Assembly: GCA_016928155.1 (NCBI GenBank)
Contig: JAFGLG010000006.1
Location: 38,374 to 102,373, forward strand
Direction: 5' to 3'
Length of the DNA: 64,000 bases
DNA from: Candidatus Woesearchaeota archaeon
Lineage (GTDB): Archaea > Nanobdellota > Nanobdellia > Woesearchaeales > JAFGLG01
Shown here: in pieces, positions 9,111 to 17,007 of the stretch
How the letters are laid out: the number at the start of each line of letters is the position of its first letter
Numbering within the stretch: position 1 is the stretch's first letter
Program-made: the position numbers and the translations under genes
The notes under the pieces: model-generated
The model's input: the letters and a program-made list of their open reading frames with translations, nothing else
Told to the model about the DNA's origin: nothing
Database searches by the model: none

Positions 9111-9183
9111 ATACCCACAATTATTTTCATAGGTATATAAGCTTTTCCTGCATCCACTGGTCACAAGACAGGCCTGCGTGAGG

Positions 9184-9191
9184 TATATAAA
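9184..9191 (+). promoter_or_regulatory. TATA box of small-protein operon
   Basis: TATATAAA lies 24-31 nt upstream of the ATG at 9215. It resembles the divergent acylphosphatase TATA element (AGGTATATAA) about 50 bp away. Spacing predicts transcription starting at or next to 9215. Confidence 0.5.
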
Positions 9192-9214
9192 AGATTTTCA
9201 TCAGAGAATAAGGA

Positions 9215-9286
9215 ATGGCTGACGCAACTTTGCCCTGCTCCCCGGGACAATGGGGAGGGGCAGTTTTGCCCCATGCCGGGAGGTGA
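9215..9286 (+). CDS. Possible 23-aa leader peptide
   Basis: The short frame from ATG 9215 to TGA 9284-9286 encodes a 23-residue peptide rich in Gly, Pro and Ala. It would be leaderless if the TATA box at 9184 is used, and AAGGA also precedes it. Its stop lies inside the GGGAGGTGA Shine-Dalgarno of the next small gene, an arrangement suited to translational coupling or attenuation. The DNA under it forms a long imperfect hairpin (9219-9271), so it may instead simply be a structured leader. Confidence 0.35.
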   Translation: MADATLPCSPGQWGGAVLPHAGR

Positions 9287-9291
9287 TTCAA

Positions 9292-9399
9292 TTGACAAAT
9301 CCGAATGACATATCTTTGCCCACGATACAGGACTTGTTTTTTCAGCAGATGAAGAGCTTGAGTGTCTCAAAACATAGGCTTGAGGTATATGAGATTTGA
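9292..9399 (+). CDS. Small protein of 35 aa, function unknown
   Basis: A 35-codon frame begins at TTG 9292, 5 nt after a near-perfect Shine-Dalgarno GGGAGGTGA. The product (N-terminus MTNPNDISLPTIQ) is mixed-charge, without a membrane segment, and ends in LEVYEI. No family is recognised. The start codon is weak but the ribosome-binding site is among the strongest in the window. It lies between the possible leader peptide and a second small gene, and shares a TATA box and terminator with them. Confidence 0.5.
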   Translation: MTNPNDISLPTIQDLFFQQMKSLSVSKHRLEVYEI

Positions 9400-9464
9400 T
9401 TATGCATGGGAATTTGATTATGCATGGAATGATGATATTTAGCGGGATAAAAGGAGGTGCTACA

Positions 9465-9596
9465 ATGGAAGAGTTTGTTTCAGATATGGAAGAGGACAAT
9501 GATATTTATACAGTGGATGGATTTCTTGATTTCATAGAAGAGGATCATTTCACCCCGGAAGAGGAAGGTTTCATGCTGGGCTATATCTGCTCATGA
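9465..9596 (+). CDS. Small acidic protein of 43 aa, function unknown
   Basis: The 43-residue product is strongly acidic (MEEFVSDMEEDND at the N-terminus) and ends MLGYICS. GGAGGTG lies 7 nt before the ATG at 9465, which decides the start; the frame is open another 23 codons upstream. It resembles small acidic partner or antitoxin-like proteins only in composition, and no family is recognised. The stop is followed at once by a hairpin with a T-run. Confidence 0.6.
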   Translation: MEEFVSDMEEDNDIYTVDGFLDFIEEDHFTPEEEGFMLGYICS

Positions 9597-9610
9597 CCCC
9601 CACGCCCGCC

Positions 9611-9643
9611 GCCCCTGGTTTGGGGGCTTTTTTCTTTTTATTT
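9611..9643 (+). terminator. Intrinsic-type terminator of small-protein operon
   Basis: GCCCC (9611-9615) pairs with GGGGC (9623-9627) and is followed by a run in which 14 of 16 bases are T. Archaeal termination mainly needs the T-run; the hairpin makes this one look unusually bacterial. Confidence 0.6.
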
Positions 9644-9686
9644 GGCTTACCAAAACTTTATAAAAATGCCTTCTTTCTGGGACATC

Positions 9687-10256
9687 ATGATACTTACTAA
9701 AGAGGAAGTTAAATTACAGGAGCACTTGCTGATTAAGAAGGTCTGTGAAGGCGCCCTGTTTATTTATCCGACAGATACCATTTACGGCATAGGCTGCAAT
9801 GCGTGTGATGATAAGGCTGTCAGGAAATTGAGGGACATCAAGAAGCGGCCGGACATGCTCTTCTCAGTCATAGCACCTTCAAAGGATTGGATAAGGAATA
9901 ATTGTGTCATGACGGGGGAGGCCATGGCTTGGTTGGATAAGCTGCCTGGACCTTACACCCTTGTCCTCAAGCTGAAGGATAGTTCCTGCATCGCCCCATC
10001 TGTTAATCAGGGAAGCGGCACTCTGGGTGTGAGGATACCGGATCATTGGATAAAGGGTTTTGTGGAGAATCTGGATTTTCCTGTTGTCACGACAAGCGCC
10101 AATGTCTCTGGCAAGGTTTATATGACAAAGATTGATGACCTTGATGAGGATATAAGGAAATTCTGCAGCTTCATAATATATGAAGGCCAGAAGAAAGGTT
10201 CTCCTTCTGATATAATTGATCTGAGCAAGGGTTCTGTAGAGGTGAAGAGAAGATGA
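9687..10256 (+). CDS. Sua5/YrdC-type threonylcarbamoyl-AMP synthase
   Basis: A 189-residue Sua5/YciO/YrdC protein. It makes threonylcarbamoyl-AMP from threonine, bicarbonate and ATP for t6A37 of ANN-decoding tRNAs. It keeps the signatures IYPTDTIYGIGC, the RDIKKRP loop, the AP-S nucleotide loop and TTSANVSG. There is no C-terminal Sua5 domain, so it is the short YrdC form. A TATA box (TTTATAAA, 9658-9665) lies about 25 nt before ATG 9687, giving a leaderless transcript. The upstream in-frame ATGs fall at or before the promoter. Its end overlaps the next gene by 4 nt. Confidence 0.9.
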   Translation: MILTKEEVKLQEHLLIKKVCEGALFIYPTDTIYGIGCNACDDKAVRKLRDIKKRPDMLFSVIAPSKDWIRNNCVMTGEAMAWLDKLPGPYTLVLKLKDSSCIAPSVNQGSGTLGVRIPDHWIKGFVENLDFPVVTTSANVSGKVYMTKIDDLDEDIRKFCSFIIYEGQKKGSPSDIIDLSKGSVEVKRR

Positions 10257-10855
10257 GGATCCTTGCTGCTGGGGATATCCATGGGGATAAGGGTATTGTG
10301 AAGAGGCTTGCTGACAAGGCTGAGAAGGAGAATGTCGATCTTGTTGTGCTCTGCGGTGATCTGACCCTGGAGGAGCAGTCCACTGAAGGCATCATCGGCC
10401 CTTTCCTCAAGAAGAATAAGAAGGTTGTTCTCATTCCTGGCAACCATGAGACTGTCGCCACTGCTGATTTCCTTGCTGAGCTTTATGGGGTCACTAATCT
10501 CCATGGATATTCTATCGAGCACGGCGATGTCGGCCTGTTCGGCTGCGGGGGGGCCAATATCGGCGTCTTCCAGCTTCCTGAAGATGAGATATATAAGCTC
10601 CTCAAGAAAGGATATGATAGGATCAAGGACATGAAGAAGAAGATAATGGTGACGCATATCCATCCGAAGTCAAGTGTCATGGAGCGTTTCTCCAAGATGG
10701 TTCCTGCGAGCGAAGGTGTCAGGAAAGCGATTGACAAGTTCCACCCGGATATCCTTCTGTGCTCCCATGTCCATGAGGCAGAAGGTCTGGAAGAGAAGAT
10801 TGGTAAGACCAAGGTCATCAATGTCGGCACAAAAGGAAGGATCATAGAGATATAG
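10253..10855 (+). CDS. Calcineurin-like metallophosphoesterase
   Basis: A 200-residue phosphoesterase with the dimetal motifs in order: GDIHGD, GDL, GNHE, THIHP and SHVHE. The substrate is unknown; relatives include archaeal Icc-like and YfcE-like phosphodiesterases. Its ATG overlaps the sua5-like stop (ATGA), so the two are translated together. It is convergent with the archease gene, 25 nt away. Confidence 0.9.
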   Translation: MRILAAGDIHGDKGIVKRLADKAEKENVDLVVLCGDLTLEEQSTEGIIGPFLKKNKKVVLIPGNHETVATADFLAELYGVTNLHGYSIEHGDVGLFGCGGANIGVFQLPEDEIYKLLKKGYDRIKDMKKKIMVTHIHPKSSVMERFSKMVPASEGVRKAIDKFHPDILLCSHVHEAEGLEEKIGKTKVINVGTKGRIIEI

Positions 10856-10880
10856 GCCGTGCGTGGCTTCGCTTATTCTG

Positions 10881-11300
10881 CTATATATCCGCTATCACGA
10901 AGCATTTCCATCCTGAATCTGTTTTCTCGACTTTGAACATATGGAGCGTTATCGCTTTCACATCGACTTTCGGGTTGTGTTTCTGGAAATCTATCTTTTC
11001 ACCGGTTAGTTTTCCTTTCAGGGTATAGCCGTCTTTTATTTTTATGTCGAATTTCGAGAATACCAGCTGCTCTGCATCCTTGTAGTATACGAGCTCGCTG
11101 AGGAAATCGAAGAGCAGCTTTTCTATGTCTTCATTTTCAAGCTTTATCTCTCTGGTCTCGGACCCTTGGATCCTGCTTACATCCACTTGCACTTCTTCGA
11201 CTGCCTGTGCTGCGCTTGAGAACATCTGCTCCAGTGTCTTTCCGTATGCCTCAAAAGCCACATCCGCTCTTGTTATCCCTTCGATATATTTGTACGCCAT
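10881..11300 (-). CDS. Archease, RtcB activator
   Basis: A 139-residue archease. It promotes guanylylation and multiple turnover of the RNA ligase RtcB. It has the family pattern: an N-terminal strand with a metal-binding Asp (TRADVAFEAYG), LEQMFSSAAQAV, EDIEKLLFDFLSELVY, EKIDFQKH and a C-terminal FVIADI with the second Asp. The usual HTAD box reads TRAD here, with the Asp kept. It is the last gene of the run archease-like, rtcB, archease, 22 nt after rtcB. Confidence 0.92.
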   Translation of the reverse strand: MAYKYIEGITRADVAFEAYGKTLEQMFSSAAQAVEEVQVDVSRIQGSETREIKLENEDIEKLLFDFLSELVYYKDAEQLVFSKFDIKIKDGYTLKGKLTGEKIDFQKHNPKVDVKAITLHMFKVEKTDSGWKCFVIADI

Positions 11301-11322
11301 TTTTGTTCCATGATTGTCTGGA

Positions 11323-12771
11323 TTATCCTTTGATGTTGCCTAATGGCTTGAATGATGCTATCTTCTTAGAAATCCCTGCATTGTGGACTGAATTTATTAC
11401 TTCTGACACATCCTTGTATGCCAGTCCTGCCTCCTCTGCCAGTCCTGGCAGCGACACAGCCTTGACATATATCCCGTGTGCTTCCATATCTCTCTTGAGC
11501 TCGTCGCCTCTCACTTTGCTCTTCGCTTCTGCCCTGCTCATCACCCTGCCTGAGCCATGGCATGTGCTGCCGAATGTCATCTCGGATTCGTCTGTCCCGA
11601 CAAGCAGATAGCTCATTGTTTCCATGCTCCCTCCGATTATGACTGGCTGTCCTGTCTCTTGGTGCAATGGCGATAGCTCCTTGCGCCCTGGTCCGAAGCT
11701 CCTTGTGGCCCCTTTCCTGTGGACGAGCAATTTTTTTCCTGAATGCTCCTCGACTTTTGCGATATTGTGCGCGACATCATACACCAGTTCCATGCCGAGC
11801 TCCTCAGCACTGCTTCCGAATATCTTTGAGAATCCTTCCCTGATCCCGTGCATCAGCACTTGCCTGTTCGCAAATGCCATGTTGGCTGAAGCGCACATCG
11901 CCTTGAAATAGTCTTGCCCTTCCTTGGAATTGAATGGCGCGCTTGCCAGCTCCTTGTCGATTACTTTTATGCCGTACTTGGGCATTATGTCGAGGCATTT
12001 TCTCAGGTAGTCTGTTCCGACCTGATGACCGAGACCTCGTGAGCCGCAGTGCACCATTATGACTATCTGGTCCTCGAAGATGCCGAATTTCTTGGCGATC
12101 TTGTCTTCGAATATTGCACCTTTTGGGACATGCTGTATCTCGAGGTAATGGTTCCCTGATCCGAGTGTGCCGACTTGGTCTATGCCTCTGGATTTCGCTT
12201 TTTCGCTGACCTTCGAGTCATCTGCTGACTCTATGCAACCACGGTCTTCCATCATCTCCAGGTCCTTTTCCCATCCCTGGCCCTGCTGGATAACCCATTT
12301 TGCGCCTTCATTGAGCAGGTTGTTCAGGTCATTCTTGCTCAGTCTTGATGCTCCCTTTGCTCCGACTCCTGGCCTTGCGCTTCCATAGAGCCTGTCTATT
12401 ATCTCCTTGATTTTTGGTTTGACATCATTGAATGTGAGGTTTGTCCTTATCAGCCTGACTCCGCAGTTGATATCGAATCCCACTCCGCCGGGGCTTATGA
12501 TGCCTTCTTCCAGGTCAAATGCCGCGACACCGCCTATCGGGAATCCGTATCCTGAATGGCCGTCGCTCATGCAGTATGCGTAGTCCTGGATTCCGGGAAG
12601 CGTTGCTACATTTGTCAGCTGGCCGAATACATGCGCATCCATCTCATTGACGAGTTTTTGGCTTGCCACGATCCTTGCAGGGACTCTCATCCCTGGTTTG
12701 TATCCTTTTCCTATTTCCCATACAAAATCATTTATCTTGCTTAATTCCGGTCTTTTTGGCTCTTCTCTCAT
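11323..12771 (-). CDS. rtcB: tRNA-splicing ligase RtcB
   Basis: A 482-residue GTP- and Mn-dependent RNA ligase joining 2',3'-cyclic phosphate and 5'-OH ends left by the tRNA-splicing endonuclease. Seen motifs: GVGFDINCGVRL with the metal Cys, MVHCGSRGLGHQVG, VAHNIAKVEEH, RKGATRSFGPG and HGSGRVMSRAEA with the His that is guanylylated. No intein is present. It lies 1 nt after the archease-like gene and 22 nt before archease. Intron-containing tRNA-Thr and tRNA-Arg genes in the same window provide likely substrates. Confidence 0.97.
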   Translation of the reverse strand: MREEPKRPELSKINDFVWEIGKGYKPGMRVPARIVASQKLVNEMDAHVFGQLTNVATLPGIQDYAYCMSDGHSGYGFPIGGVAAFDLEEGIISPGGVGFDINCGVRLIRTNLTFNDVKPKIKEIIDRLYGSARPGVGAKGASRLSKNDLNNLLNEGAKWVIQQGQGWEKDLEMMEDRGCIESADDSKVSEKAKSRGIDQVGTLGSGNHYLEIQHVPKGAIFEDKIAKKFGIFEDQIVIMVHCGSRGLGHQVGTDYLRKCLDIMPKYGIKVIDKELASAPFNSKEGQDYFKAMCASANMAFANRQVLMHGIREGFSKIFGSSAEELGMELVYDVAHNIAKVEEHSGKKLLVHRKGATRSFGPGRKELSPLHQETGQPVIIGGSMETMSYLLVGTDESEMTFGSTCHGSGRVMSRAEAKSKVRGDELKRDMEAHGIYVKAVSLPGLAEEAGLAYKDVSEVINSVHNAGISKKIASFKPLGNIKG

Positions 12772-12772
12772 T

Positions 12773-13174
12773 TTAGTCGTAATGAAATTTCATCTCATAT
12801 GTCCCTTTGTCCTGCGTCAGCTCGAATCCATAATAGGTGACTATGCCGAGCTCTTTCACCATCTCTGTCTGGTCGAGCGCTTGCGTCGTGAATTTTGCCA
12901 GTATCCTTGATTCTGATAGCTTGTCTATGCTGATGTCAAGTATCTTTTTCTTTTTTGATAGGTCTATTGTCTTCTGCAGTATGGATATCGCCAGGTCCTC
13001 GAAGTCTTCTGCCTCTGCTTCTATCTCATCTTCTGTTGTCTTTTTGCCTGGATCAGGGGCATGGCTTGCATATATGACTCTTATTATCTCTTTGATTGCA
13101 TTTGTGAGTAAGTTCTCTCTTGTCTTTGCCCTCACTGTTATCCTTTTTTCGAGTTGTTCGTTCAGGAATGTCAT
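12773..13174 (-). CDS. Divergent archease-like protein
   Basis: A 133-residue protein whose layout matches archease: an N-terminal strand KRITVRAKTRENLL, a helix, an acidic strand IEAEAEDFEDLAISILQKT, a central strand and a C-terminal strand ending FHYD. The N-terminal HTAD-type metal Asp is missing, while an Asp remains at the C-terminus. The assignment rests on pattern and on its place 1 nt before rtcB. It may be a structural partner of archease or act differently on RtcB. AGGTGAT precedes the ATG by 4 nt, and a TATTTAAAT element near 13200 provides a promoter. Confidence 0.6.
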   Translation of the reverse strand: MTFLNEQLEKRITVRAKTRENLLTNAIKEIIRVIYASHAPDPGKKTTEDEIEAEAEDFEDLAISILQKTIDLSKKKKILDISIDKLSESRILAKFTTQALDQTEMVKELGIVTYYGFELTQDKGTYEMKFHYD

Positions 13175-13249
13175 TTTATCACCTTGAGCTTTGGTTTTAT
13201 TTAAATATATGCTGATTTTTTATCGGCATTTTGCGGCATTTTTTGTGTT

Positions 13250-13792
13250 TCAATATTTTTTTAGCAGTGTCGGGATTGCTGCTCCGATTGATGCCGGGAA
13301 TGATATTGTGATTACTGCCTTGAATACTGTGGCATGTTCCTGGAAGGAATGGTTTACCCCGAATATGTAGATCATCATGAATGAGACTATCAGTGATATC
13401 GCATATAATGTGAAGAATCTTTTTGCCCAGAACTGCCCGAATCTCCTCTCTTGTTTGTTCGGCACCCGCTGGTAGCTTATGAAGTATATCTCCAGTGTTA
13501 GAACGATCAATGTCAGTGATATTATCCATATCACATTAAGTGCTGTCATCAGATTGACTGTCCTCACAAGAGCTCCCTTGAAGGCGAATCCTGATGCTAT
13601 GACCAAGGAACCGAAGACTGCATAGATAATGTCTTTGCTTGAGAACAGGTCTGGTTTCTTTTCGATAAGCTTCTCCTCAAGGAGCTTTATGTCCTTGAGT
13701 ATCTCATCCATCTCTCTTTTCTCCTTGAACTCCTCGATGATTTTCTTCTCTTCACCTGAGAGTTTCTTTGCTGTTTTCTTTGCCTTTGCCAT
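13250..13792 (-). CDS. DUF2391-type integral membrane protein
   Basis: About 180 residues: a basic, charged N-terminal stretch, a coiled segment (EEKKIIEEFKEKREMDEILK), then four or five transmembrane segments. The order and the EIYFISYQRVPN motif fit the DUF2391 membrane family, of unknown function. The frame is open to a TTG at 13834 overlapping the previous gene; the ATG at 13792 is preferred, but neither has a good ribosome-binding site. It ends a minus-strand run that begins with two pilin-like genes. Confidence 0.7.
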   Translation of the reverse strand: MAKAKKTAKKLSGEEKKIIEEFKEKREMDEILKDIKLLEEKLIEKKPDLFSSKDIIYAVFGSLVIASGFAFKGALVRTVNLMTALNVIWIISLTLIVLTLEIYFISYQRVPNKQERRFGQFWAKRFFTLYAISLIVSFMMIYIFGVNHSFQEHATVFKAVITISFPASIGAAIPTLLKKY

Positions 13793-13823
13793 TTTATTGG
13801 GGGGTGAGGGTGTATTGTCTTTT

Positions 13824-14057
13824 TCAATAGGCAATTATCTTTAGCTCTTCGTTTTGCTCTGTCCCTTTCTCTTCTGTCTTCTCTGCAGGTGGTGCGTCGC
13901 CGAACATGTTGAAGGCTCCGGATGGGGCATCCTGGACTTCTGATAGCACAGCTTCGGATGGCACAGGTACAGGCCTATCCCCGATTATTTCCTGTAAGAA
14001 CCTTATCAGTTTCCTTATCTGTTCCGGTGATTCATTGGTGTCTATAGTAATCTTCAT
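13824..14057 (-). CDS. Small protein of 77 aa, unknown function
   Basis: A 77-residue protein with an N-terminal alpha/beta segment (MKITIDTNESPEQIRKLIRF) and a Pro/Ala/Glu-rich, probably disordered C-terminus. No domain is recognised. Its start overlaps the end of the upstream pilin-like gene by 26 nt, and its end touches the DUF2391 gene, so it belongs to the same operon. The coding overlap and regular spacing support a real gene. Confidence 0.6.
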   Translation of the reverse strand: MKITIDTNESPEQIRKLIRFLQEIIGDRPVPVPSEAVLSEVQDAPSGAFNMFGDAPPAEKTEEKGTEQNEELKIIAY

Positions 14058-14445
14058 AGTGCGCTCTCTCCCAGTATATTATCCTTATGGTCTTGGGTTC
14101 ATATGATGTATAATTGCCTGCTATTAAATAGCTTTCTACTGCGACGCTTTCTTCAGGCAGTGAGCTGAGGTCTATGTCCTTGTCTCCTATGATTATCTCA
14201 TAGTCGTAGAGCTTGTCGAACTTGTTGTAGTATCTGATGAGCGTCGCGTTTATGCAGGTCTTGTTCTCTGCAAGGACGCAGTTCCTGAATCCAGGATCTT
14301 TGGGCATGTCTTCGAAGATGTGCATGTCTGTCTTTGATGGTTCTGTCTCATGGAAGAAGGGTATGATGTAGAGCAGGAATACCAGGGCAAGAAGGATTGC
14401 TGCGACTGCTTCGATTATCTTGAAGAATCCTTTTCTGCTGCTCAT
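14032..14445 (-). CDS. Pilin-like single-span membrane protein (137 aa)
   Basis: A type IV pilin-like N-terminus: SSRKG, then FFKIIEAVAAILLALVF. This is a basic charge, a Gly processing site, a Glu near position +6 and a hydrophobic stem. The roughly 105-residue extracellular part follows. The Glu is one residue off the usual +5, so processing by a prepilin peptidase is uncertain. GGTGATGACC before the ATG at 14445 favours that start over 14460. It directly follows a larger pilin-like gene. Function as minor pilin or pseudopilin is inferred. Confidence 0.65.
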   Translation of the reverse strand: MSSRKGFFKIIEAVAAILLALVFLLYIIPFFHETEPSKTDMHIFEDMPKDPGFRNCVLAENKTCINATLIRYYNKFDKLYDYEIIIGDKDIDLSSLPEESVAVESYLIAGNYTSYEPKTIRIIYWERAHYEDYYRHQ

Positions 14446-14453
14446 CAAGGTCA

Positions 14454-15698
14454 TCACCATGTCATTATCAGGATGTAATAATCCTTTTTCTCTCCGTCTA
14501 TTTCATCTGGGAGTGTTTTTGCCAGGACCCTCTTTGAGTTGACCTGCGCCATCTGGTACGGCTCCTGTCCTGTGCTGAACACTGTGGCCCCTGTACTGGA
14601 TAATACCTGTATGTCGAATTCCTTGTTCCTCTGGTATGCCCATCTTGATTTCATTTCTTCATAGCTCTCATTCATGCTGCCTAGCTTGTTGGGGTCAAGG
14701 AGTGTGTATCTCTCTTCATGGCCTATCCATGCATGATGGTGTTCGAAGCCTGATGGGACATGTTCATCGTCTTCAAATACAGCTATCTTGTATTCTGTGT
14801 CATTGAGGTTGAAGTCTATGTAGATGTCTGTCTCTTCCCCTCCGCAGACAGTGTAATCAACTTCTTTTGTGAATTTTATGGAGAGCGCTCCTCCACCGTG
14901 GAGATTTAGGTAATCATCTGTCTTCATGATGCACTCTGTCTCGTTGAAGCTCCCGAATTCTGAATTGTCGAAATAATAGTTGGGATAACTCTTGGCTTTG
15001 ATCTTTATCCTCATCATTTTGCTTTCATGAGGGCTTTTTGCTTTTATTATTCCATATATCCCATCATTCTCTGCTGTCATGATATTGGAATGGTCGAATA
15101 TGCTGGTTGTCATCTTATATTTTGAATGTATGCTGCTCGAGGCGAACCCTGTACTCTCAGGGATGATGTCTGCATTGTTTATCTGTATCCTGAAATCAGT
15201 TATTACCGGATTCCCGTTGTAGGAATAGAGTCTGAGGTTTGAATTTAGATAGTTTATTATTGATTTCCCGGTTCTTGTCTCATTCTCTTCTGCGTGGAAT
15301 TGCAGCAGTCTTTCTTGGCCTTGCACTGTGATCGGCCTGTCTGATAATGTGAGTTTTCTTGTCTTGTATCCCTGCGGCAGGTTGTCTATGAATATCAGTT
15401 TCCCTTCATCAGTCACGAATTGGATGTTCTCGAGAAGCGCTTCTCCTGTCTGGAACGGATAGTCGATGAGTATTGCGGCGTGCTGCTGCACTTCTTCGCT
15501 GCTTATGAGGATTGGATATTCCCTCACTTGTGTGAATGTCTCTGCTTTTAGGTTTTCCAGCACAAGCCCTGTGTAGTCTGTCACTTCCCGTGTTGTGAAC
15601 AGTGAAGGTCTTGCGTAGATGAAGAACAGCGTCAGGAATAGCAGGAATATGCTCAGGCTGATCACCCAGTCTATCTGTGTCACTCCTCTTTTTTTCAT
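14454..15698 (-). CDS. Large pilin-like surface protein (414 aa)
   Basis: The N-terminus, MKKRG then VTQIDWVISLSIFLLFL, looks like an archaeal class III prepilin signal with a Gly cleavage site and an acidic residue (Asp) at +5. About 380 beta-rich extracellular residues follow. The frame opens further into the tRNA-Val gene at 15717, so the ATG at 15698 is the start. No known fold was recognised. With the next gene it makes a pilin-like pair; no pilus ATPase or platform gene is nearby. A surface filament or adhesion role is inferred only from the signal. Confidence 0.65.
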   Translation of the reverse strand: MKKRGVTQIDWVISLSIFLLFLTLFFIYARPSLFTTREVTDYTGLVLENLKAETFTQVREYPILISSEEVQQHAAILIDYPFQTGEALLENIQFVTDEGKLIFIDNLPQGYKTRKLTLSDRPITVQGQERLLQFHAEENETRTGKSIINYLNSNLRLYSYNGNPVITDFRIQINNADIIPESTGFASSSIHSKYKMTTSIFDHSNIMTAENDGIYGIIKAKSPHESKMMRIKIKAKSYPNYYFDNSEFGSFNETECIMKTDDYLNLHGGGALSIKFTKEVDYTVCGGEETDIYIDFNLNDTEYKIAVFEDDEHVPSGFEHHHAWIGHEERYTLLDPNKLGSMNESYEEMKSRWAYQRNKEFDIQVLSSTGATVFSTGQEPYQMAQVNSKRVLAKTLPDEIDGEKKDYYILIMTW

Positions 15699-15716
15699 TT
15701 TGGGTTTTGGTACTGA

Positions 15717-15789
15717 TGGGCCCACTGGGAATCGAACCCAGGATCTTCGCCTTGTGAAGGCGACGTCATAGCCACTAGACCATGGGCCC
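15717..15789 (-). tRNA. tRNA-Val (CAC)
   Basis: A 73-nt intron-free tRNA. The acceptor GGGCCCA pairs with TGGGCCC (15718-15724). The anticodon stem is TCGCC/GGCGA with loop TTCACAA (anticodon CAC at 15754-15756). The T arm is CTGGG-TTCGATT-CCCAG and the discriminator is A. CCA is not encoded. It lies between the radical SAM gene and the pilin-like operon on the same strand. Confidence 0.97.
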
Positions 15790-15810
15790 AGTTTATTCTT
15801 TGATTATTCT

Positions 15811-17007
15811 TCAATATTTGACTAATTCCACTATAAAAGCATCTTCTGTGGGATATTCCTTTATAAGTGCTGGTATCAGACCCAGTTTTTTAATTTTACC
15901 TAATTCTTCCTTGTTTTCCCCTAGTTCTTTTATAAATAAAGGGCTTGTCAGTATCCTTGCCCTCTTTTGGTCAAGCTCTATCATCCCGTTAGGGATCTCA
16001 TATCTCTTTTTGATATGCACCATTGCTTTTCTTAGCTTTGGCAGGTCTATCGCGTGGAACCTTGATTTTATGCTGCCGGGATAGAAAGCGCCCCTGTAGA
16101 GTATCCCGTCTTCAAGCATCACATCGAATCTCCTTTTCGCATTCTTTGCTCTTCTTTTTATTCTCTCTGTCATCTGCACCTTGTCTTTCAGCTTTGCTGT
16201 GCAGTAATGCACATCCAGCTTTGTGTTCTCGGCGCAGTATTTCAGTACCTTCTTGGCGCTCTCTTCTGATCCCTTCACCGCATATGAGACTTTGTTCTTC
16301 GTCAGGAGCCCTCTTTTGAGGAATTCCCCGATGTTGTCTTCGGATATCTCGAATTCATTGAGGTTGAGGAATTTCACTTTGTTTCTGATGTACTTGACCA
16401 TCTCGATGATCTTCTCCTCTTGCCCGGGTATCACAGGTATCTCGATCCCGGTATCCCAGTCATATTTGTTCACTAGGTCAAGCCTGTTCCAGAATACCTT
16501 ATCATATAGGTCAAGGTGCAGCCTTATCTCATCAAGCCTTGCTTTATGGAGCTTATCCAGTCTCTCCGTTGTCACAGACACTGGTGATGTATAGAGATGC
16601 ACATGGAACTCCTTGCCGAATCTCCTTTTCATTGCCCTTATGAGTCTTGCTGTGCGATCGATCCTGGCAAGCGGATCCCCTCCTGTCATCCCCATGCCTT
16701 TTGAGTTGCATAGCTCTGCTTCCTTGATCACGCTGTTTATCATCTTTTTTTCGTCTTCATTCCCGGCTTCCCATTCATTTGCATATGTCACATCCTTGAA
16801 TCTCTTCTTTTCTGAGACAGGGCAGTAATAGCAGTTGCGGGGGCAGACCCCTGTGACAAACATCACTAGTTTCTCACCGCGGACGCATTGCCGGCATCCT
16901 TTAGGCAGTTTGCCGACAAGTCTGGAATGGTATTTTGTCTTCCTTATCTTTCTTGTCTTTCTTTTTTTCATTGTTTTTCTTGTTTTTATCTTTGTTATTT
17001 TTCTCAT
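15811..17007 (-). CDS. Radical SAM protein (COG2108-like)
   Basis: A 398-residue protein with a very basic N-terminus rich in Lys, Arg and Thr, an extra CRQC pair and the radical SAM cluster motif CPRNCYYC. A GMGMTGGDPL SAM-binding segment follows. It matches the archaeal COG2108 group related to pyruvate formate-lyase activating enzymes; the substrate is unknown. The basic tail suggests nucleic acid or ribosome contact (inference). Its start overlaps the tatD stop by 4 nt. Confidence 0.88.
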   Translation of the reverse strand: MRKITKIKTRKTMKKRKTRKIRKTKYHSRLVGKLPKGCRQCVRGEKLVMFVTGVCPRNCYYCPVSEKKRFKDVTYANEWEAGNEDEKKMINSVIKEAELCNSKGMGMTGGDPLARIDRTARLIRAMKRRFGKEFHVHLYTSPVSVTTERLDKLHKARLDEIRLHLDLYDKVFWNRLDLVNKYDWDTGIEIPVIPGQEEKIIEMVKYIRNKVKFLNLNEFEISEDNIGEFLKRGLLTKNKVSYAVKGSEESAKKVLKYCAENTKLDVHYCTAKLKDKVQMTERIKRRAKNAKRRFDVMLEDGILYRGAFYPGSIKSRFHAIDLPKLRKAMVHIKKRYEIPNGMIELDQKRARILTSPLFIKELGENKEELGKIKKLGLIPALIKEYPTEDAFIVELVKY

